Below, in pieces: positions 7,246-14,969 of a stretch of DNA of 25,821 nt (the first letter of the stretch is position 1; every line of letters starts with the position of its first letter). The stretch lies in NCBI GenBank assembly GCA_030917445.1, contig JAUPUR010000099.1:1-25821 (forward strand), given 5' to 3'. The position numbers and the translations under genes were made by a program. The notes below the pieces were generated by a model that saw only the letters and a list, made by a program, of their open reading frames with translations, made no database searches and was not told the DNA's origin. Origin of the DNA: Patescibacteria group bacterium. Lineage in GTDB: Bacteria > Patescibacteriota > Microgenomatia > Levybacterales > UBA12049.

Positions 7246-7803
7246 TTATTTTCCCTCCTGCTTTATTTTCTCCATGATCTCATTATGAATTTTCTCAATT
7301 GTTTGTTCGCCGTTAATAGTGATAAGTTTTCTGTGATGCCTGTAATGTTCGAGAACTGGTTTGGTATGCTCATGAAAAAGTTCAATTCTTTTTCTGATCG
7401 CTTTGAGAGTCTCATCTTCTCTCCCATCAGCTTCTTCCCCTTCTCTATATGAAAGTCTCCACAAAGCTTCCTTATCAGAAACTTCTAAATAAAATGCATG
7501 GTCTATTCCGTTTTCAAATTCCTCTGCTTGATGAAGTGTTCGAGGAAAACCATCCAATATATACCCTTTTTCATATTCTGGACGGTGAAGATATTCACTT
7601 ACGATCTTAAGTGTTTTGCTATCTGGAATTAGAAAACCTGAATTCATGATTTCTTTAATATATCGGCCTAACGGAGTATGCTCTTTTGCAATATCTCTAA
7701 AAATATGTCCGGTAGATAAATAGGGTACATGAAGTTTTTCTGAAAGCAATTTCCCTTGTGTTGATTTTCCCGCTCCCTGAATACCAATTAAAAGTATTTT
7801 CAT
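7246..7803 (-). CDS. adk: Adenylate kinase, short-LID form
   Basis: Interconverts ATP + AMP and 2 ADP. The 185-residue product has the P-loop GIQGAGKST (7-15), the AMP-binding STGHIFRD (30-37, with His where GDMFR is usual), DGFPRT (84-89), and the catalytic arginines Arg116/Arg120 and the R-x-D of GREDE (about 128-130). The LID domain is reduced to a short loop with no zinc cysteines, so it is the short variant. It follows secY by 4 bases. Confidence 0.93.
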   Translation of the reverse strand: MKILLIGIQGAGKSTQGKLLSEKLHVPYLSTGHIFRDIAKEHTPLGRYIKEIMNSGFLIPDSKTLKIVSEYLHRPEYEKGYILDGFPRTLHQAEEFENGIDHAFYLEVSDKEALWRLSYREGEEADGREDETLKAIRKRIELFHEHTKPVLEHYRHHRKLITINGEQTIEKIHNEIMEKIKQEGK

Positions 7804-7807
7804 TTTT

Positions 7808-9097
7808 TTATTTCCTTAAAAACCCATCATAATTTTTCATGACAAGTTGTGCTTCGATTGACTTATATGTTTCAAGAACGACACTAACCACGATGAGTAT
7901 TCCAGTCCCCCCCAGTGCAATATTCTCAATCCCTGTAGCACCACGAACAAGTGAAGGAAGAATTGCTATCAACCCTAAAAAGGTTGCACCTACAAGCGTC
8001 AAGCGTGTCAAAATATAGTTCAAATATGAAGCTGTCTGTGTCCCTGGACGAACTCCAGGAATAAATCCTCCGTGCTTTTGCACTTCCTCTGAAATCTTTG
8101 TTGGATTAAATACCACTGCAGTATAAAAGAAAGTAAATCCTACAACGAAAAGGAAATATAACAAATTGTAAACCAAGCCATTTGGATCAAGCCAGGTAGT
8201 GATAAATTGCCCGACATTCACGAGTGCTGGGTTTCGTGAAGAGAGCATAAAATTTGCAAAAAGAGATGGAAGTAAAACAAGAGAAACGGCAAAGATAATT
8301 GGAATTACTCCTGCCTGATTTAAACGAAGAGGGAGATGTGTCTGTTGTCCTCCAAAGGCTTTATTTCCTCTCATTCGTCGAGCATAATTAATTGCAATCT
8401 TTCGAGTAGCTTCATTAACTAAAATAACTGAAGAAATGACTACAATGCCTAAGAGCCCAAATACTAAAAGGCCAAGACTACTTTGTGCATCCGTCGTTGA
8501 AGCGGTTCTTCCAAACATTGCAGGGAGACTCCCAACGATTCCTGCAAAAATAAGTACTGAAACACCATTTCCTACTCCTTTTTCAGTAATAAGTTCTCCT
8601 AACCATACAGCAATCATTGTTCCAGCTGTCATTGTCAACATAAATCCAAGCATATCTAGTGGACCAAGTGTTCCGATAATTCCCTGGCTTTTCAAAAGAG
8701 CATACATACCAATTGCTTGGAGGACTGCAAGTGGGACTGTGAGAAAACGTGTATATTGATTGATTTTTCGTCGTCCTGAGTCACCTTCTTTTTGCAGCTC
8801 TTCAAGCTTTGGAAAAACCATTGTGAGAACTTGAAGAATAATTGAAGCATTAATGTATGGATTGAGTCCTAGTGCCATAATAGAGAAATTGGCAAGAGTT
8901 CCTCCAGAAAAAATATCAAGGAGCCCTAAAAATTGATTCTGACTAAAGAGGGCTTTGAGCTGTGTGACATTCACACCAGAAACTGGTATATGTGCGAAGA
9001 TACGAAAGATCAAAAAAATAAGAGCAGTAAATAAAATTTTCCTTCGGACCTCTTCGGTACGAAATGCAGTCTGAAGCGTAGTTAAAAATTTATTCAT
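7808..9097 (-). CDS. secY: Protein translocase subunit SecY
   Basis: Forms the membrane channel for Sec-dependent export and membrane insertion. The 429-residue product has about ten hydrophobic segments. It shows FRIFAHIPVSGVN in TM1, the plug region LLDIFSGGTLANFSIMALGL, PYINASIILQ in TM2, and QAGVIPIIFAVSL in TM7. The cytosolic loop has VRPGTQTASYL with the usual Pro-Gly-Thr. It overlaps rplO by 4 bases (ATGA), the usual spc-operon location. Partners secE/secG lie outside the window. Confidence 0.97.
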   Translation of the reverse strand: MNKFLTTLQTAFRTEEVRRKILFTALIFLIFRIFAHIPVSGVNVTQLKALFSQNQFLGLLDIFSGGTLANFSIMALGLNPYINASIILQVLTMVFPKLEELQKEGDSGRRKINQYTRFLTVPLAVLQAIGMYALLKSQGIIGTLGPLDMLGFMLTMTAGTMIAVWLGELITEKGVGNGVSVLIFAGIVGSLPAMFGRTASTTDAQSSLGLLVFGLLGIVVISSVILVNEATRKIAINYARRMRGNKAFGGQQTHLPLRLNQAGVIPIIFAVSLVLLPSLFANFMLSSRNPALVNVGQFITTWLDPNGLVYNLLYFLFVVGFTFFYTAVVFNPTKISEEVQKHGGFIPGVRPGTQTASYLNYILTRLTLVGATFLGLIAILPSLVRGATGIENIALGGTGILIVVSVVLETYKSIEAQLVMKNYDGFLRK

Positions 9098-9558
9098 GAA
9101 GCTTTAACTTCTGTTGACACAGGTTCTACTTTTCCGCCAGCTTTGACGATTTTCTCTCGAGCACTTTCAGAGACAGCAACTCGAATTATTAATGGAGTTG
9201 TGAGCTCTCCGTCACCAAGTATTTTTACTCCACGCTCTGCAACTTCTCGAGCAGAAACAAGTTTTTGCGCAACGAGAAACTCTATTGTAACATCAGCATT
9301 CTTAGGAAGTCTATTAAGAAGTGAGACATTTAAAACAACAGGTTTGATACGCAACGCATGATTTTTATCTTTACCTCGAAGGAATGGAAGTCTTTTAATA
9401 AGTGGAAGTGCTCCTCCTTCAAATGAAAGTGGAACCGTATTTCGAGCATGTTGTCCTTTTGTACCACGTCCAGCAGTTTTGACACGCCCAGATCCGTGTC
9501 CTTGTCCAAGCCGTCTTTTTCCCTTTATATTTATTTTTTGTAAAGAATGTAACTCCAT
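9094..9558 (-). CDS. rplO: 50S ribosomal protein L15 (uL15)
   Basis: Late-assembly large-subunit protein. The 154-residue product has RRLGQGHGSGRVKTAGRGTKGQ at the N-terminus (Gly/Arg-rich, rRNA binding), then FEGGALPLIKRLPFLRGK, and a C-terminal globular part with VKILGDGELTTPLIIRV. It begins 2 bases after rpsE. In most bacteria rpmD (L30) lies between the two, and here there is no room for it. Confidence 0.97.
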   Translation of the reverse strand: MELHSLQKINIKGKRRLGQGHGSGRVKTAGRGTKGQHARNTVPLSFEGGALPLIKRLPFLRGKDKNHALRIKPVVLNVSLLNRLPKNADVTIEFLVAQKLVSAREVAERGVKILGDGELTTPLIIRVAVSESAREKIVKAGGKVEPVSTEVKAS

Positions 9559-9560
9559 AA

Positions 9561-10043
9561 TTATTTTCCTTTTTTCATTTCCTTTTTCTCACTAATAAAA
9601 GCAAGTTGTCTCAAAGCTTCAAGTGTGGCGTTCACATTACTCGCCTTATTATTTGTTCCAAGAACTTTTGACGAAATATTTGTAATACCTGCTGCTGATA
9701 CAACACTTCTTACAGCTCCACCAGCAATAATACCACTACCTGGAGGTGCGGGCTTTAACATAACACGTGCTGCACCAAGCTTGACGTCTACTCGAGAAGT
9801 AATTGTTCCATTAATAAGTTCAACATAAATAAATCTCTTTTTAGCAAGGAGAATTCCTTTTCTGATCGCAGAAGAAACATCCGGAGCTTTTCCAAGTCCA
9901 ACTCCAACTTTCCCTTTCCCATCCCCTACAACTGCAAGAGCTGAAAAACCTACTTTATTTCCTCCTTTTGTTTTCTTTGAAACACGACTGATTTTTACAA
10001 CGTGTTCAATAAATTCACTTCTTGGCTGTTCTCGTCTATCCAT
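9561..10043 (-). CDS. rpsE: 30S ribosomal protein S5 (uS5)
   Basis: Small-subunit protein at the mRNA entry, important for decoding accuracy. The 160-residue product has the S5 N-terminal domain with FIEHVVKISRVSKKTKGG and FSALAVVGDGKGKVGVGLGKA, followed by the ribosomal S5/DNase-fold C-terminal domain with GAARVMLKPAPPGSGIIAGG and AAGITNISSKVLGTNN. The gene starts 1 base after rplR. Confidence 0.97.
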   Translation of the reverse strand: MDRREQPRSEFIEHVVKISRVSKKTKGGNKVGFSALAVVGDGKGKVGVGLGKAPDVSSAIRKGILLAKKRFIYVELINGTITSRVDVKLGAARVMLKPAPPGSGIIAGGAVRSVVSAAGITNISSKVLGTNNKASNVNATLEALRQLAFISEKKEMKKGK

Positions 10044-10044
10044 A

Positions 10045-10386
10045 TTAGAATTTCAAGCCTCCTTCTCTTGCTCCTTCAGCAAACGCTTTGACACGTCCGT
10101 GATAAGAAAATCTTCCTTTGTCAAAAACAACTTCAGTTACTTTTTTGTCTTGAGCAAGTTTTGCCAATGCCTGTCCGAGTAATCGTGCTCTTTCAGTCTT
10201 TGTACCAGTTTTACTATCTTTCTTCTCAGCAACACCAACAATCGTCTTTTGTGCACCATCATCAATTATTTGTGCATACATATGCTGATTTGATCGAAAG
10301 ATAGAAAGTCGTGGCAATGTCGTAACTGCTTTGATTTTACTTCGAATGCGTGCTTGTCTATGTTTTCCTTGTAATACTTTATTCAT
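10045..10386 (-). CDS. rplR: 50S ribosomal protein L18 (uL18)
   Basis: Binds 5S rRNA together with L5. The 113-residue product shows RQARIRSKI and PRLSIFRSNQHMYAQIIDD, then FDKGRFSYHGRVKAFAEGAREGGLKF, the diagnostic L18 C-terminus. It is close to the family's usual length (about 117) and lies 1 base after rplF. Confidence 0.96.
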   Translation of the reverse strand: MNKVLQGKHRQARIRSKIKAVTTLPRLSIFRSNQHMYAQIIDDGAQKTIVGVAEKKDSKTGTKTERARLLGQALAKLAQDKKVTEVVFDKGRFSYHGRVKAFAEGAREGGLKF

Positions 10387-10387
10387 A

Positions 10388-10939
10388 TTATTTTGCTCCT
10401 ACAGCTTTTGCTGCCTTTCCTGCTTTTCGGCGAATTTGCTCCCCTGCATATTTTATACCTTTTCCTTTGTATGGTTCAGGTTTTTTAACAGATCTAATAT
10501 TTGCTGCAACCTCTCCTACAAGCATTTTATCAATTCCAGAAACCGTAACGACGTTTTCAGCAACTGCAATCGAAATACCACTCTTTGGCGAAATTCTTAC
10601 TGGGTGTGAAAATCCTAATGAAAGAACTAAATCATTCCCTTGCATCTGAGCTCTATAACCTACACCAATAAGCTCAAGTTTTTTCTCAAATCCTGCACTT
10701 ACTCCCTTAACCATATTTGCCAATTGTGCTCGTGCCAATCCATAGTATGCAGAAAGAACTCTGTCGTTTGTTCTTTCAGGGGTAAGTATAACTTTACTCT
10801 CAACAATTTCTGCTGTAATTCCCTTTGGAAGAGTGTATGACATATTCCCTTTTGTTCCACTCACCGATACATCACTCCCAGTAATTGTCACTGTTGTTCC
10901 ATCTTTTATCTCAATTGGTAATCTTCCTATTTTACTCAT
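10388..10939 (-). CDS. rplF: 50S ribosomal protein L6 (uL6)
   Basis: Large-subunit protein near the factor-binding centre. The 183-residue product has the duplicated L6 fold: MSKIGRLPIEIKDGTTVTI at the N-terminus and LELIGVGYRAQMQGNDLVLSLGFSHP in the middle. The C-terminal signature PEPYKGKGIKYAGEQIRRKAGK contacts 23S rRNA. The gene starts 3 bases after rpsH. Confidence 0.97.
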   Translation of the reverse strand: MSKIGRLPIEIKDGTTVTITGSDVSVSGTKGNMSYTLPKGITAEIVESKVILTPERTNDRVLSAYYGLARAQLANMVKGVSAGFEKKLELIGVGYRAQMQGNDLVLSLGFSHPVRISPKSGISIAVAENVVTVSGIDKMLVGEVAANIRSVKKPEPYKGKGIKYAGEQIRRKAGKAAKAVGAK

Positions 10940-10942
10940 AAC

Positions 10943-11332
10943 TTATCCGATCTTGAAAAGAAGCTCCCCTCCAATTCCTTTCTTAATAGCATCTTTACCA
11001 GTCATAATTCCAGAACTTGTCGAAACAATAAGAGTCATTGAGTCACGTCTTTGTTCTTTAACAAGCGCAGTAGTATCCATATGAATACGAAGAGATGGTT
11101 TTGAGATAATCTTAACGTCACTCACTACTGGCTTTCTCTTCTCAAATCGGATACCTGCGAGAAGAAGTTTTTTTCCATCCTCTTCAATATCTTTAACGTC
11201 TGCCAAAAAACCTTCTTTAACAAGAACCTTTGCAACTGACTTACTCAAACGAGAATAAGGCATTCTTACCTCTTTGCGTCTAGCTGCTGATGCGTTTTTA
11301 ATTCGAATAATAAAATCTGCTACGTGATACAT
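10943..11332 (-). CDS. rpsH: 30S ribosomal protein S8 (uS8)
   Basis: Primary 16S rRNA-binding protein and, in E. coli, the repressor of the spc operon. The 129-residue product starts with ADFIIRIKNASAARRKEVRMPYS. The C-terminal half has STSSGIMTGKDAIKKGIGGELL, the S8 rRNA-binding loop. Length is normal. It starts 4 bases after the rpsN stop. Confidence 0.97.
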   Translation of the reverse strand: MYHVADFIIRIKNASAARRKEVRMPYSRLSKSVAKVLVKEGFLADVKDIEEDGKKLLLAGIRFEKRKPVVSDVKIISKPSLRIHMDTTALVKEQRRDSMTLIVSTSSGIMTGKDAIKKGIGGELLFKIG

Positions 11333-11336
11333 ATTT

Positions 11337-11522
11337 TTACCAACTTGCTTTTACAACTCCTGGAAGTTCTCCTTTCGATGCTCTTTCTCTAAAACAAAGG
11401 CGACAAAGCCCAAATCTACGAAGGTATCCTCGAGATCTACCACAAAGAGCGCATCTATTAACCATGCGTACATCGAACTTTTGTTTCCTTTGAAATTTAA
11501 CAATATCTGATGTTTTTGCCAT
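11337..11522 (-). CDS. rpsN: 30S ribosomal protein S14 type Z (uS14, zinc-binding)
   Basis: Head protein of the 30S subunit. This is the short 61-residue zinc-binding form, with CALC and CRLC forming a C-x2-C-x12-C-x2-C zinc ribbon around CGRSRGYLRRFGLC. It ends with GELPGVVKASW, the conserved S14 tail. The 48-base gap upstream, unusually wide for this operon, holds an inverted-repeat structure (see 11534-11574). Confidence 0.96.
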   Translation of the reverse strand: MAKTSDIVKFQRKQKFDVRMVNRCALCGRSRGYLRRFGLCRLCFRERASKGELPGVVKASW

Positions 11523-11533
11523 AGTGGATAATT

Positions 11534-11574
11534 ATAAGGCTATTTGCTCTATAAGACAAGTCTTATAGCCTTAT
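11534..11574 (-). promoter_or_regulatory. rpsN leader hairpin
   Basis: The rplE-rpsN gap has two nested inverted repeats. The inner one is a 9-bp perfect stem (11560-11568 with 11549-11557, CTATAAGAC with GTCTTATAG) closed by UU, effectively an A(CUUG)U cap of the stable CUUG-tetraloop type. The outer one pairs ATAAGGCTAT (11565-11574) with its complement at 11534-11543. The two compete for the CTAT bases and may alternate. The outer 5' arm includes the rplE stop codon. No U-run follows, so it is not a terminator; it may control processing or rpsN translation. Confidence 0.55.
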
Positions 11575-12119
11575 TTTCCCTCCTTTTCAAAAGGCATGCC
11601 CATCGCTTCAAGAAGAGAGAGCCCTTCATTATTATCTTTTGCGCTCGTTACAATCACAATTTCAAGTCCTTGTACTTTCTCTACAGTTGACGGGTCAACC
11701 TCTGGAAAAACAGCATATTCACTAAATCCGAGCGTATAATTCCCTCTTCCATCAAAACTACTTCTACTGATTCCATGAAAATCTTTGATACGTGGAAAGA
11801 TAACATTATTTAATTTTTCAAGGAAAGTATACATTCTCTTCCCTCGAAGAGTAACAACTACTCCGATTGGATCACCTTGTCGAAGTTTAAATGCAGCAAT
11901 AGATTTTTTTGCTCGAGCAACGCGTGGCTTTTGCCCGGTCACTGTCATCATTGCTGTTTTTGCTCTTTCTATATTCTTCTTATCAGCTACCGCATCTTTC
12001 ACTCCCATGTTTACCACAATCTTTACGAGTTGTGGAACAGCCATAATATTTGAAAGCTCAAGTTTCTTCTGAATCTCTGCTCTTAATGTTTTATTGTATG
12101 TTTGTTGTAAATTTTCCAT
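11571..12119 (-). CDS. rplE: 50S ribosomal protein L5 (uL5)
   Basis: Binds 5S rRNA and forms the central protuberance. The 182-residue product shows IMAVPQLVKIVVNMGVKDAV, AFKLRQGDPIGVVVTLRG and FPRIKDFHGISRSSFDGRGNY. It ends EAMGMPFEKEGK, where the L5 family has LL..lGMPF. It starts 2 bases after rplX and its stop codon lies inside the rpsN leader stem. Confidence 0.97.
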   Translation of the reverse strand: MENLQQTYNKTLRAEIQKKLELSNIMAVPQLVKIVVNMGVKDAVADKKNIERAKTAMMTVTGQKPRVARAKKSIAAFKLRQGDPIGVVVTLRGKRMYTFLEKLNNVIFPRIKDFHGISRSSFDGRGNYTLGFSEYAVFPEVDPSTVEKVQGLEIVIVTSAKDNNEGLSLLEAMGMPFEKEGK

Positions 12120-12121
12120 AT

Positions 12122-12427
12122 TTATACCACCTGTCCAGATGCTTTTGAAATTCGCATCTTTGTTCCTTTTTCAACTTTATAGCCGACTCTTGATGGTTTC
12201 TTGGTTTTAGGATCAAGAAGTGCAACATTTGAAAGCGCAATTGGTTTGTAAATTGTTTTTATTTCTGACTTTTCGTTCTGAGTTCTAGCTTTCATATGTC
12301 TCTTAAATTCATTCATCCCTTCAATAGAAACTTTATTGAGCTTTGAAAAAACTCTCTCTACTTTTCCTGTTTTTCCTTTATCTTTTCCTGTTGTGATGAG
12401 AACGAGATCTCCTTTTTTAATTTTCAT
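12122..12427 (-). CDS. rplX: 50S ribosomal protein L24 (uL24)
   Basis: Assembly initiator of the large subunit near the tunnel exit. The 101-residue product has the KOW motif KKGDLVLITTGKDKGKTGKV at the N-terminus, followed by VSIEGMNEFKRHMKA and LSNVALLDPKTKKPSRVGYK. Length fits the family. The start lies 3 bases after the rplN stop. Confidence 0.96.
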   Translation of the reverse strand: MKIKKGDLVLITTGKDKGKTGKVERVFSKLNKVSIEGMNEFKRHMKARTQNEKSEIKTIYKPIALSNVALLDPKTKKPSRVGYKVEKGTKMRISKASGQVV

Positions 12428-12430
12428 AAG

Positions 12431-12805
12431 TTATACAACCTCCACTGCCATACTTGTAATCTTTGCAAAACCTAAATCTCTTATTTCACGTGCAATTGGA
12501 CCGAAAATACGTGTTCCACGTGGATTTTTATCTTTTTGATTATCAATAAGAACTCCTGCATTATCTGAGAATCGTACATATGATCCGTCTGCTCGACCAT
12601 GTTCTTTTCGTGTTCTTACAATAACAACTTTTACAAGTTCTCCTTCTTTTACTTGTCCATGTGGATTTGCTTGTTTTACAACAGCGTTCACAATTGAACC
12701 AATACCACCCTTTCGGCGAGTAGAACCCCCATAAATATGAACAACCTGAAGCACACGTGCTCCTGAATTGTCTGCAACAGTTAACATACTTCTATGTTGA
12801 ATCAT
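12431..12805 (-). CDS. rplN: 50S ribosomal protein L14 (uL14)
   Basis: Large-subunit intersubunit-bridge protein. The 124-residue product begins MIQHRSMLTVADNSGARVLQ. It has VKQANPHGQVKEGELVKVVIVRT and GVLIDNQKDKNPRGTRIFGP, the canonical L14 signatures. It overlaps rpsQ by 4 bases (ATGA). Confidence 0.98.
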   Translation of the reverse strand: MIQHRSMLTVADNSGARVLQVVHIYGGSTRRKGGIGSIVNAVVKQANPHGQVKEGELVKVVIVRTRKEHGRADGSYVRFSDNAGVLIDNQKDKNPRGTRIFGPIAREIRDLGFAKITSMAVEVV

Positions 12806-13059
12806 GAGTGTTTCGCCTCCTTTGCAACACTTTTAATCTCTGCAATTTTAAAGTATTTACTTTTCGAAATTGGTTTTATTTCTGAAATACTTACTTCATC
12901 TCCTACAGCTACACTTTTGCCATCTGTGTCGACAGAGTATTTTTTACTTCTTTTCAATAATTTTCGATAGAGTGGATGAGGAATTTTACGAAAAACCTCC
13001 ACAACAACGGTATCTTGCATACCTACTGATGTTACAACTCCATTAAGCGTTTTTTTCAT
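12802..13059 (-). CDS. rpsQ: 30S ribosomal protein S17 (uS17)
   Basis: 16S rRNA-binding OB-fold protein. The 85-residue product has LNGVVTSVGMQDTVVVEVFR, HPLYRKLLKRSKKY and VGDEVSISEIKPISKSKYFKI. The first 17 bases overlap the end of rpmC in another frame. A GGAGG Shine-Dalgarno about 9 bases before the ATG, inside rpmC, supports this start. Confidence 0.96.
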   Translation of the reverse strand: MKKTLNGVVTSVGMQDTVVVEVFRKIPHPLYRKLLKRSKKYSVDTDGKSVAVGDEVSISEIKPISKSKYFKIAEIKSVAKEAKHS

Positions 13060-13261
13060 TTTTTGCTGCCTCCTTTTCTGTTAAAACAGTTTGCATTACT
13101 GCAACTTCCTTTTTCTTGTGAGATAACGAGCTTGTATTCTTAAGTTTAAATTGAGCATGATCAAGTCTCAGATGCGCGATCTCAGCTTTTGTTTCATTAA
13201 TAGCTTTTCTCAGTTCAACTATTTCTTTATTTTTTATTTCTTGTAATACTTTATTTTTCAT
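13043..13261 (-). CDS. rpmC: 50S ribosomal protein L29 (uL29)
   Basis: Two-helix protein at the tunnel exit, next to L23. The 72-residue product has LRKAINETKAEIAHLRLDHA and FKLKNTSSLSHKKKEVAVMQT, the L29 antiparallel coiled coil. The Lys/Glu-rich tail past TVLTEKE is slightly extended. The stop codon lies 17 bases inside rpsQ, one of the longest same-strand overlaps in the cluster. Confidence 0.94.
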   Translation of the reverse strand: MKNKVLQEIKNKEIVELRKAINETKAEIAHLRLDHAQFKLKNTSSLSHKKKEVAVMQTVLTEKEAAKNEKNA

Positions 13262-13264
13262 ATT

Positions 13265-13672
13265 TTACTTTCTACTTATAATCTTTGTCTTAACTGGTAA
13301 CTTATGTGATGCAAGACGAAGAGCCTCAAGTGCTACTTCCTTTGTAACTCCTCCCATTTCGAATAGAATTCTTCCTGGAAGAACAGGTGCAACATACTCA
13401 TTAACGTCTCCTTTTCCTCCACCCATTCGAACTTCCGGTGGTTTCTTTGAAATCGGCTTATCTGGATAAATTCTGATCCAAATACGTCCACCTCTTTGCG
13501 TGTAGTGAGTAATAGCACGTCGAGCAGACTCAATCTGTCTACTTGAAATCCAACCTTGATCTTCACTACTTAAGCCAAATTCGCCAAAAGAAAGAGTTTT
13601 TCCACGGTAAGCATCACCCTTCATAGTGCCTCTCATTTGTTTTCGATATTTTACTCTTCTTGGTACTAACAT
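13265..13672 (-). CDS. rplP: 50S ribosomal protein L16 (uL16)
   Basis: Late-assembly protein near the A-site tRNA elbow. The 135-residue product starts MLVPRRVKYRKQMRGTMKG. It has FGEFGLSSEDQGWISSRQIESA and the conserved arginine loop GRIWIRIYPDKPISKKPPE, followed by VRMGGGKGDVNEYVAPV. Length is normal. It follows rpsC by 2 bases. Confidence 0.97.
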   Translation of the reverse strand: MLVPRRVKYRKQMRGTMKGDAYRGKTLSFGEFGLSSEDQGWISSRQIESARRAITHYTQRGGRIWIRIYPDKPISKKPPEVRMGGGKGDVNEYVAPVLPGRILFEMGGVTKEVALEALRLASHKLPVKTKIISRK

Positions 13673-13674
13673 AT

Positions 13675-14325
13675 TTATTTTTCCTCTTGTCTATTAATCC
13701 AAACTTTTACTCCAATATATCCCTTTTTTGTTAAAGCTGGGAACTCAGCATAATCAATATTCGCTCTGATAGTTGAAAGCGGTACTGTGCCAACTTGAAT
13801 TTTTTCTCTTCTTCCAATCTCTGAACCATTAATTCTTCCTGAAAGAACGATTCTAACTCCAAGACCACCGGAGCTCATTACCTTATCCGCTGTTTGAACG
13901 AGTATCTTTTTAAATGAAAGTCTTCGAATAAGTCCTTCTGAGATATTTTTTGCAACCAAATACGCGTCAAGGTTTGGATCTTTTACCTGCTCTACTCTGA
14001 GATCAAACCGAGGCATCATTTTACCACTCTTGCCGTTACTTTGAAAGAACTGTTGAATGGTCTTTTTTAATTCTTCGATTCCTGATCCTGCACGACCAAT
14101 AACGACTCCTGGTCTTGAAACAAACACAATAATACGAACATTATTAATTGATCTTTCAATCTCAACACTACTCACTCCTGCTCGACTTAATCTTTCCATC
14201 AACATCTTACGAATTTTGAAATCCTCAAGAAGTGTTTGTTTATAATCTTTTTCACTAAACCAACGACTCGTCCAATCGTGAACTGTCTTTAGTCTAATAA
14301 GATGTGGATTAACTTTCTGTCCCAT
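13675..14325 (-). CDS. rpsC: 30S ribosomal protein S3 (uS3)
   Basis: mRNA-entry protein of the 30S head. The 216-residue product starts MGQKVNPHLIRL. It contains the KH domain with VFVSRPGVVIGRAGSGIEELK (the GxxG loop reads GRAG), and a C-terminal domain with VMSSGGLGVRIVLSGRINGSEI and VPLSTIRANIDYA. The protein stops soon after KVWINRQEEK, without the long tail of E. coli S3 (233 residues). Confidence 0.97.
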   Translation of the reverse strand: MGQKVNPHLIRLKTVHDWTSRWFSEKDYKQTLLEDFKIRKMLMERLSRAGVSSVEIERSINNVRIIVFVSRPGVVIGRAGSGIEELKKTIQQFFQSNGKSGKMMPRFDLRVEQVKDPNLDAYLVAKNISEGLIRRLSFKKILVQTADKVMSSGGLGVRIVLSGRINGSEIGRREKIQVGTVPLSTIRANIDYAEFPALTKKGYIGVKVWINRQEEK

Positions 14326-14331
14326 ATTTTT

Positions 14332-14673
14332 TTATTTAGCCCCTTTCTGTGTCAAGACGATACGAACATTACTACTTCGTCTCTTGTAAGGATGAATTCT
14401 TCCTCGTGTTGACGCGTGATATCTTTTCATTGCTGGTCCATCTGTAACCTCAATCTTCAAGATTTGAAGTGTCGCTTTGTCAATGTTTTTGTTATTTACA
14501 GCATTTGCAACAGCAGACTCAAGAGTTTTGTGCAAAATACTTGCACCTCTTTTACGAATTACCTTAAGTGAGTCCAATGCCTGGTCAAGAGGCATACTAC
14601 GAACTGTATCTGCTACGAGCCGTACTTTTCTTGGACTAATTCTTGCTTGTTTTGTAAATGCTGTTATTTCCAT
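14332..14673 (-). CDS. rplV: 50S ribosomal protein L22 (uL22)
   Basis: Lines the nascent-peptide tunnel with its beta-hairpin. The 113-residue product has FTKQARISPRKVRLVADTVR near the N-terminus, then HKTLESAVANAVNNKNID, and the tunnel hairpin MKRYHASTRGRIHPYKRRSS. I choose ATG at 14673, which lies 6 bases behind a GGTG Shine-Dalgarno-like element and matches the family N-terminus. A GTG three codons upstream (14682) would itself overlap that element. Confidence 0.95.
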   Translation of the reverse strand: MEITAFTKQARISPRKVRLVADTVRSMPLDQALDSLKVIRKRGASILHKTLESAVANAVNNKNIDKATLQILKIEVTDGPAMKRYHASTRGRIHPYKRRSSNVRIVLTQKGAK

Positions 14674-14684
14674 AATATTCACCG

Positions 14685-14969
14685 TTATGTCTTCGATACC
14701 TCTCGAGCGACAATTCTTCCATGACCTCTAAATGTTCGTGTCGGAGAAAATTCTCCAAGCCTGTGACCAACCATTGACTCTGTCACAAGAACATTTACAA
14801 AAATTCTTCCATTGTGCACTGCAAGTGTATGGCCCACAAATTCTGGTGGGATCTGAGATGCTCTAGACCATGTCTTGATAGCAACTCTTTGCCCAGAGTC
14901 TTTCTGAGTCATTACTTTTTTCATTAATTTTTCGTCTATAAACGGTCCTTTTTTAAGTGATCTTGCCAT
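14685..14969 (-). CDS. rpsS: 30S ribosomal protein S19 (uS19)
   Basis: Head protein contacting the large subunit and A-site region. The 94-residue product begins MARSLKKGPFIDEKLMKKV. It has KTWSRASQIPPEFVGHTLAV and ESMVGHRLGEFSPTRTFRGH, the S19 core. The ATG overlaps the rplB stop as TAATG. It ends 11 bases before the chosen rplV start. Confidence 0.97.
   Translation of the reverse strand: MARSLKKGPFIDEKLMKKVMTQKDSGQRVAIKTWSRASQIPPEFVGHTLAVHNGRIFVNVLVTESMVGHRLGEFSPTRTFRGHGRIVAREVSKT

Noticed and set aside
8436..8759. 107-codon plus-strand frame antisense to secY
   Set aside because: Lies inside the well-supported secY gene and shows a Pro/Ser/Thr-rich shadow composition.
10331..10649. Two overlapping plus-strand frames of 92 and 99 codons across rplR/rplF
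   Set aside because: Both are antisense to conserved ribosomal genes, in two frames at once, with Phe/Cys/Ser-rich composition.
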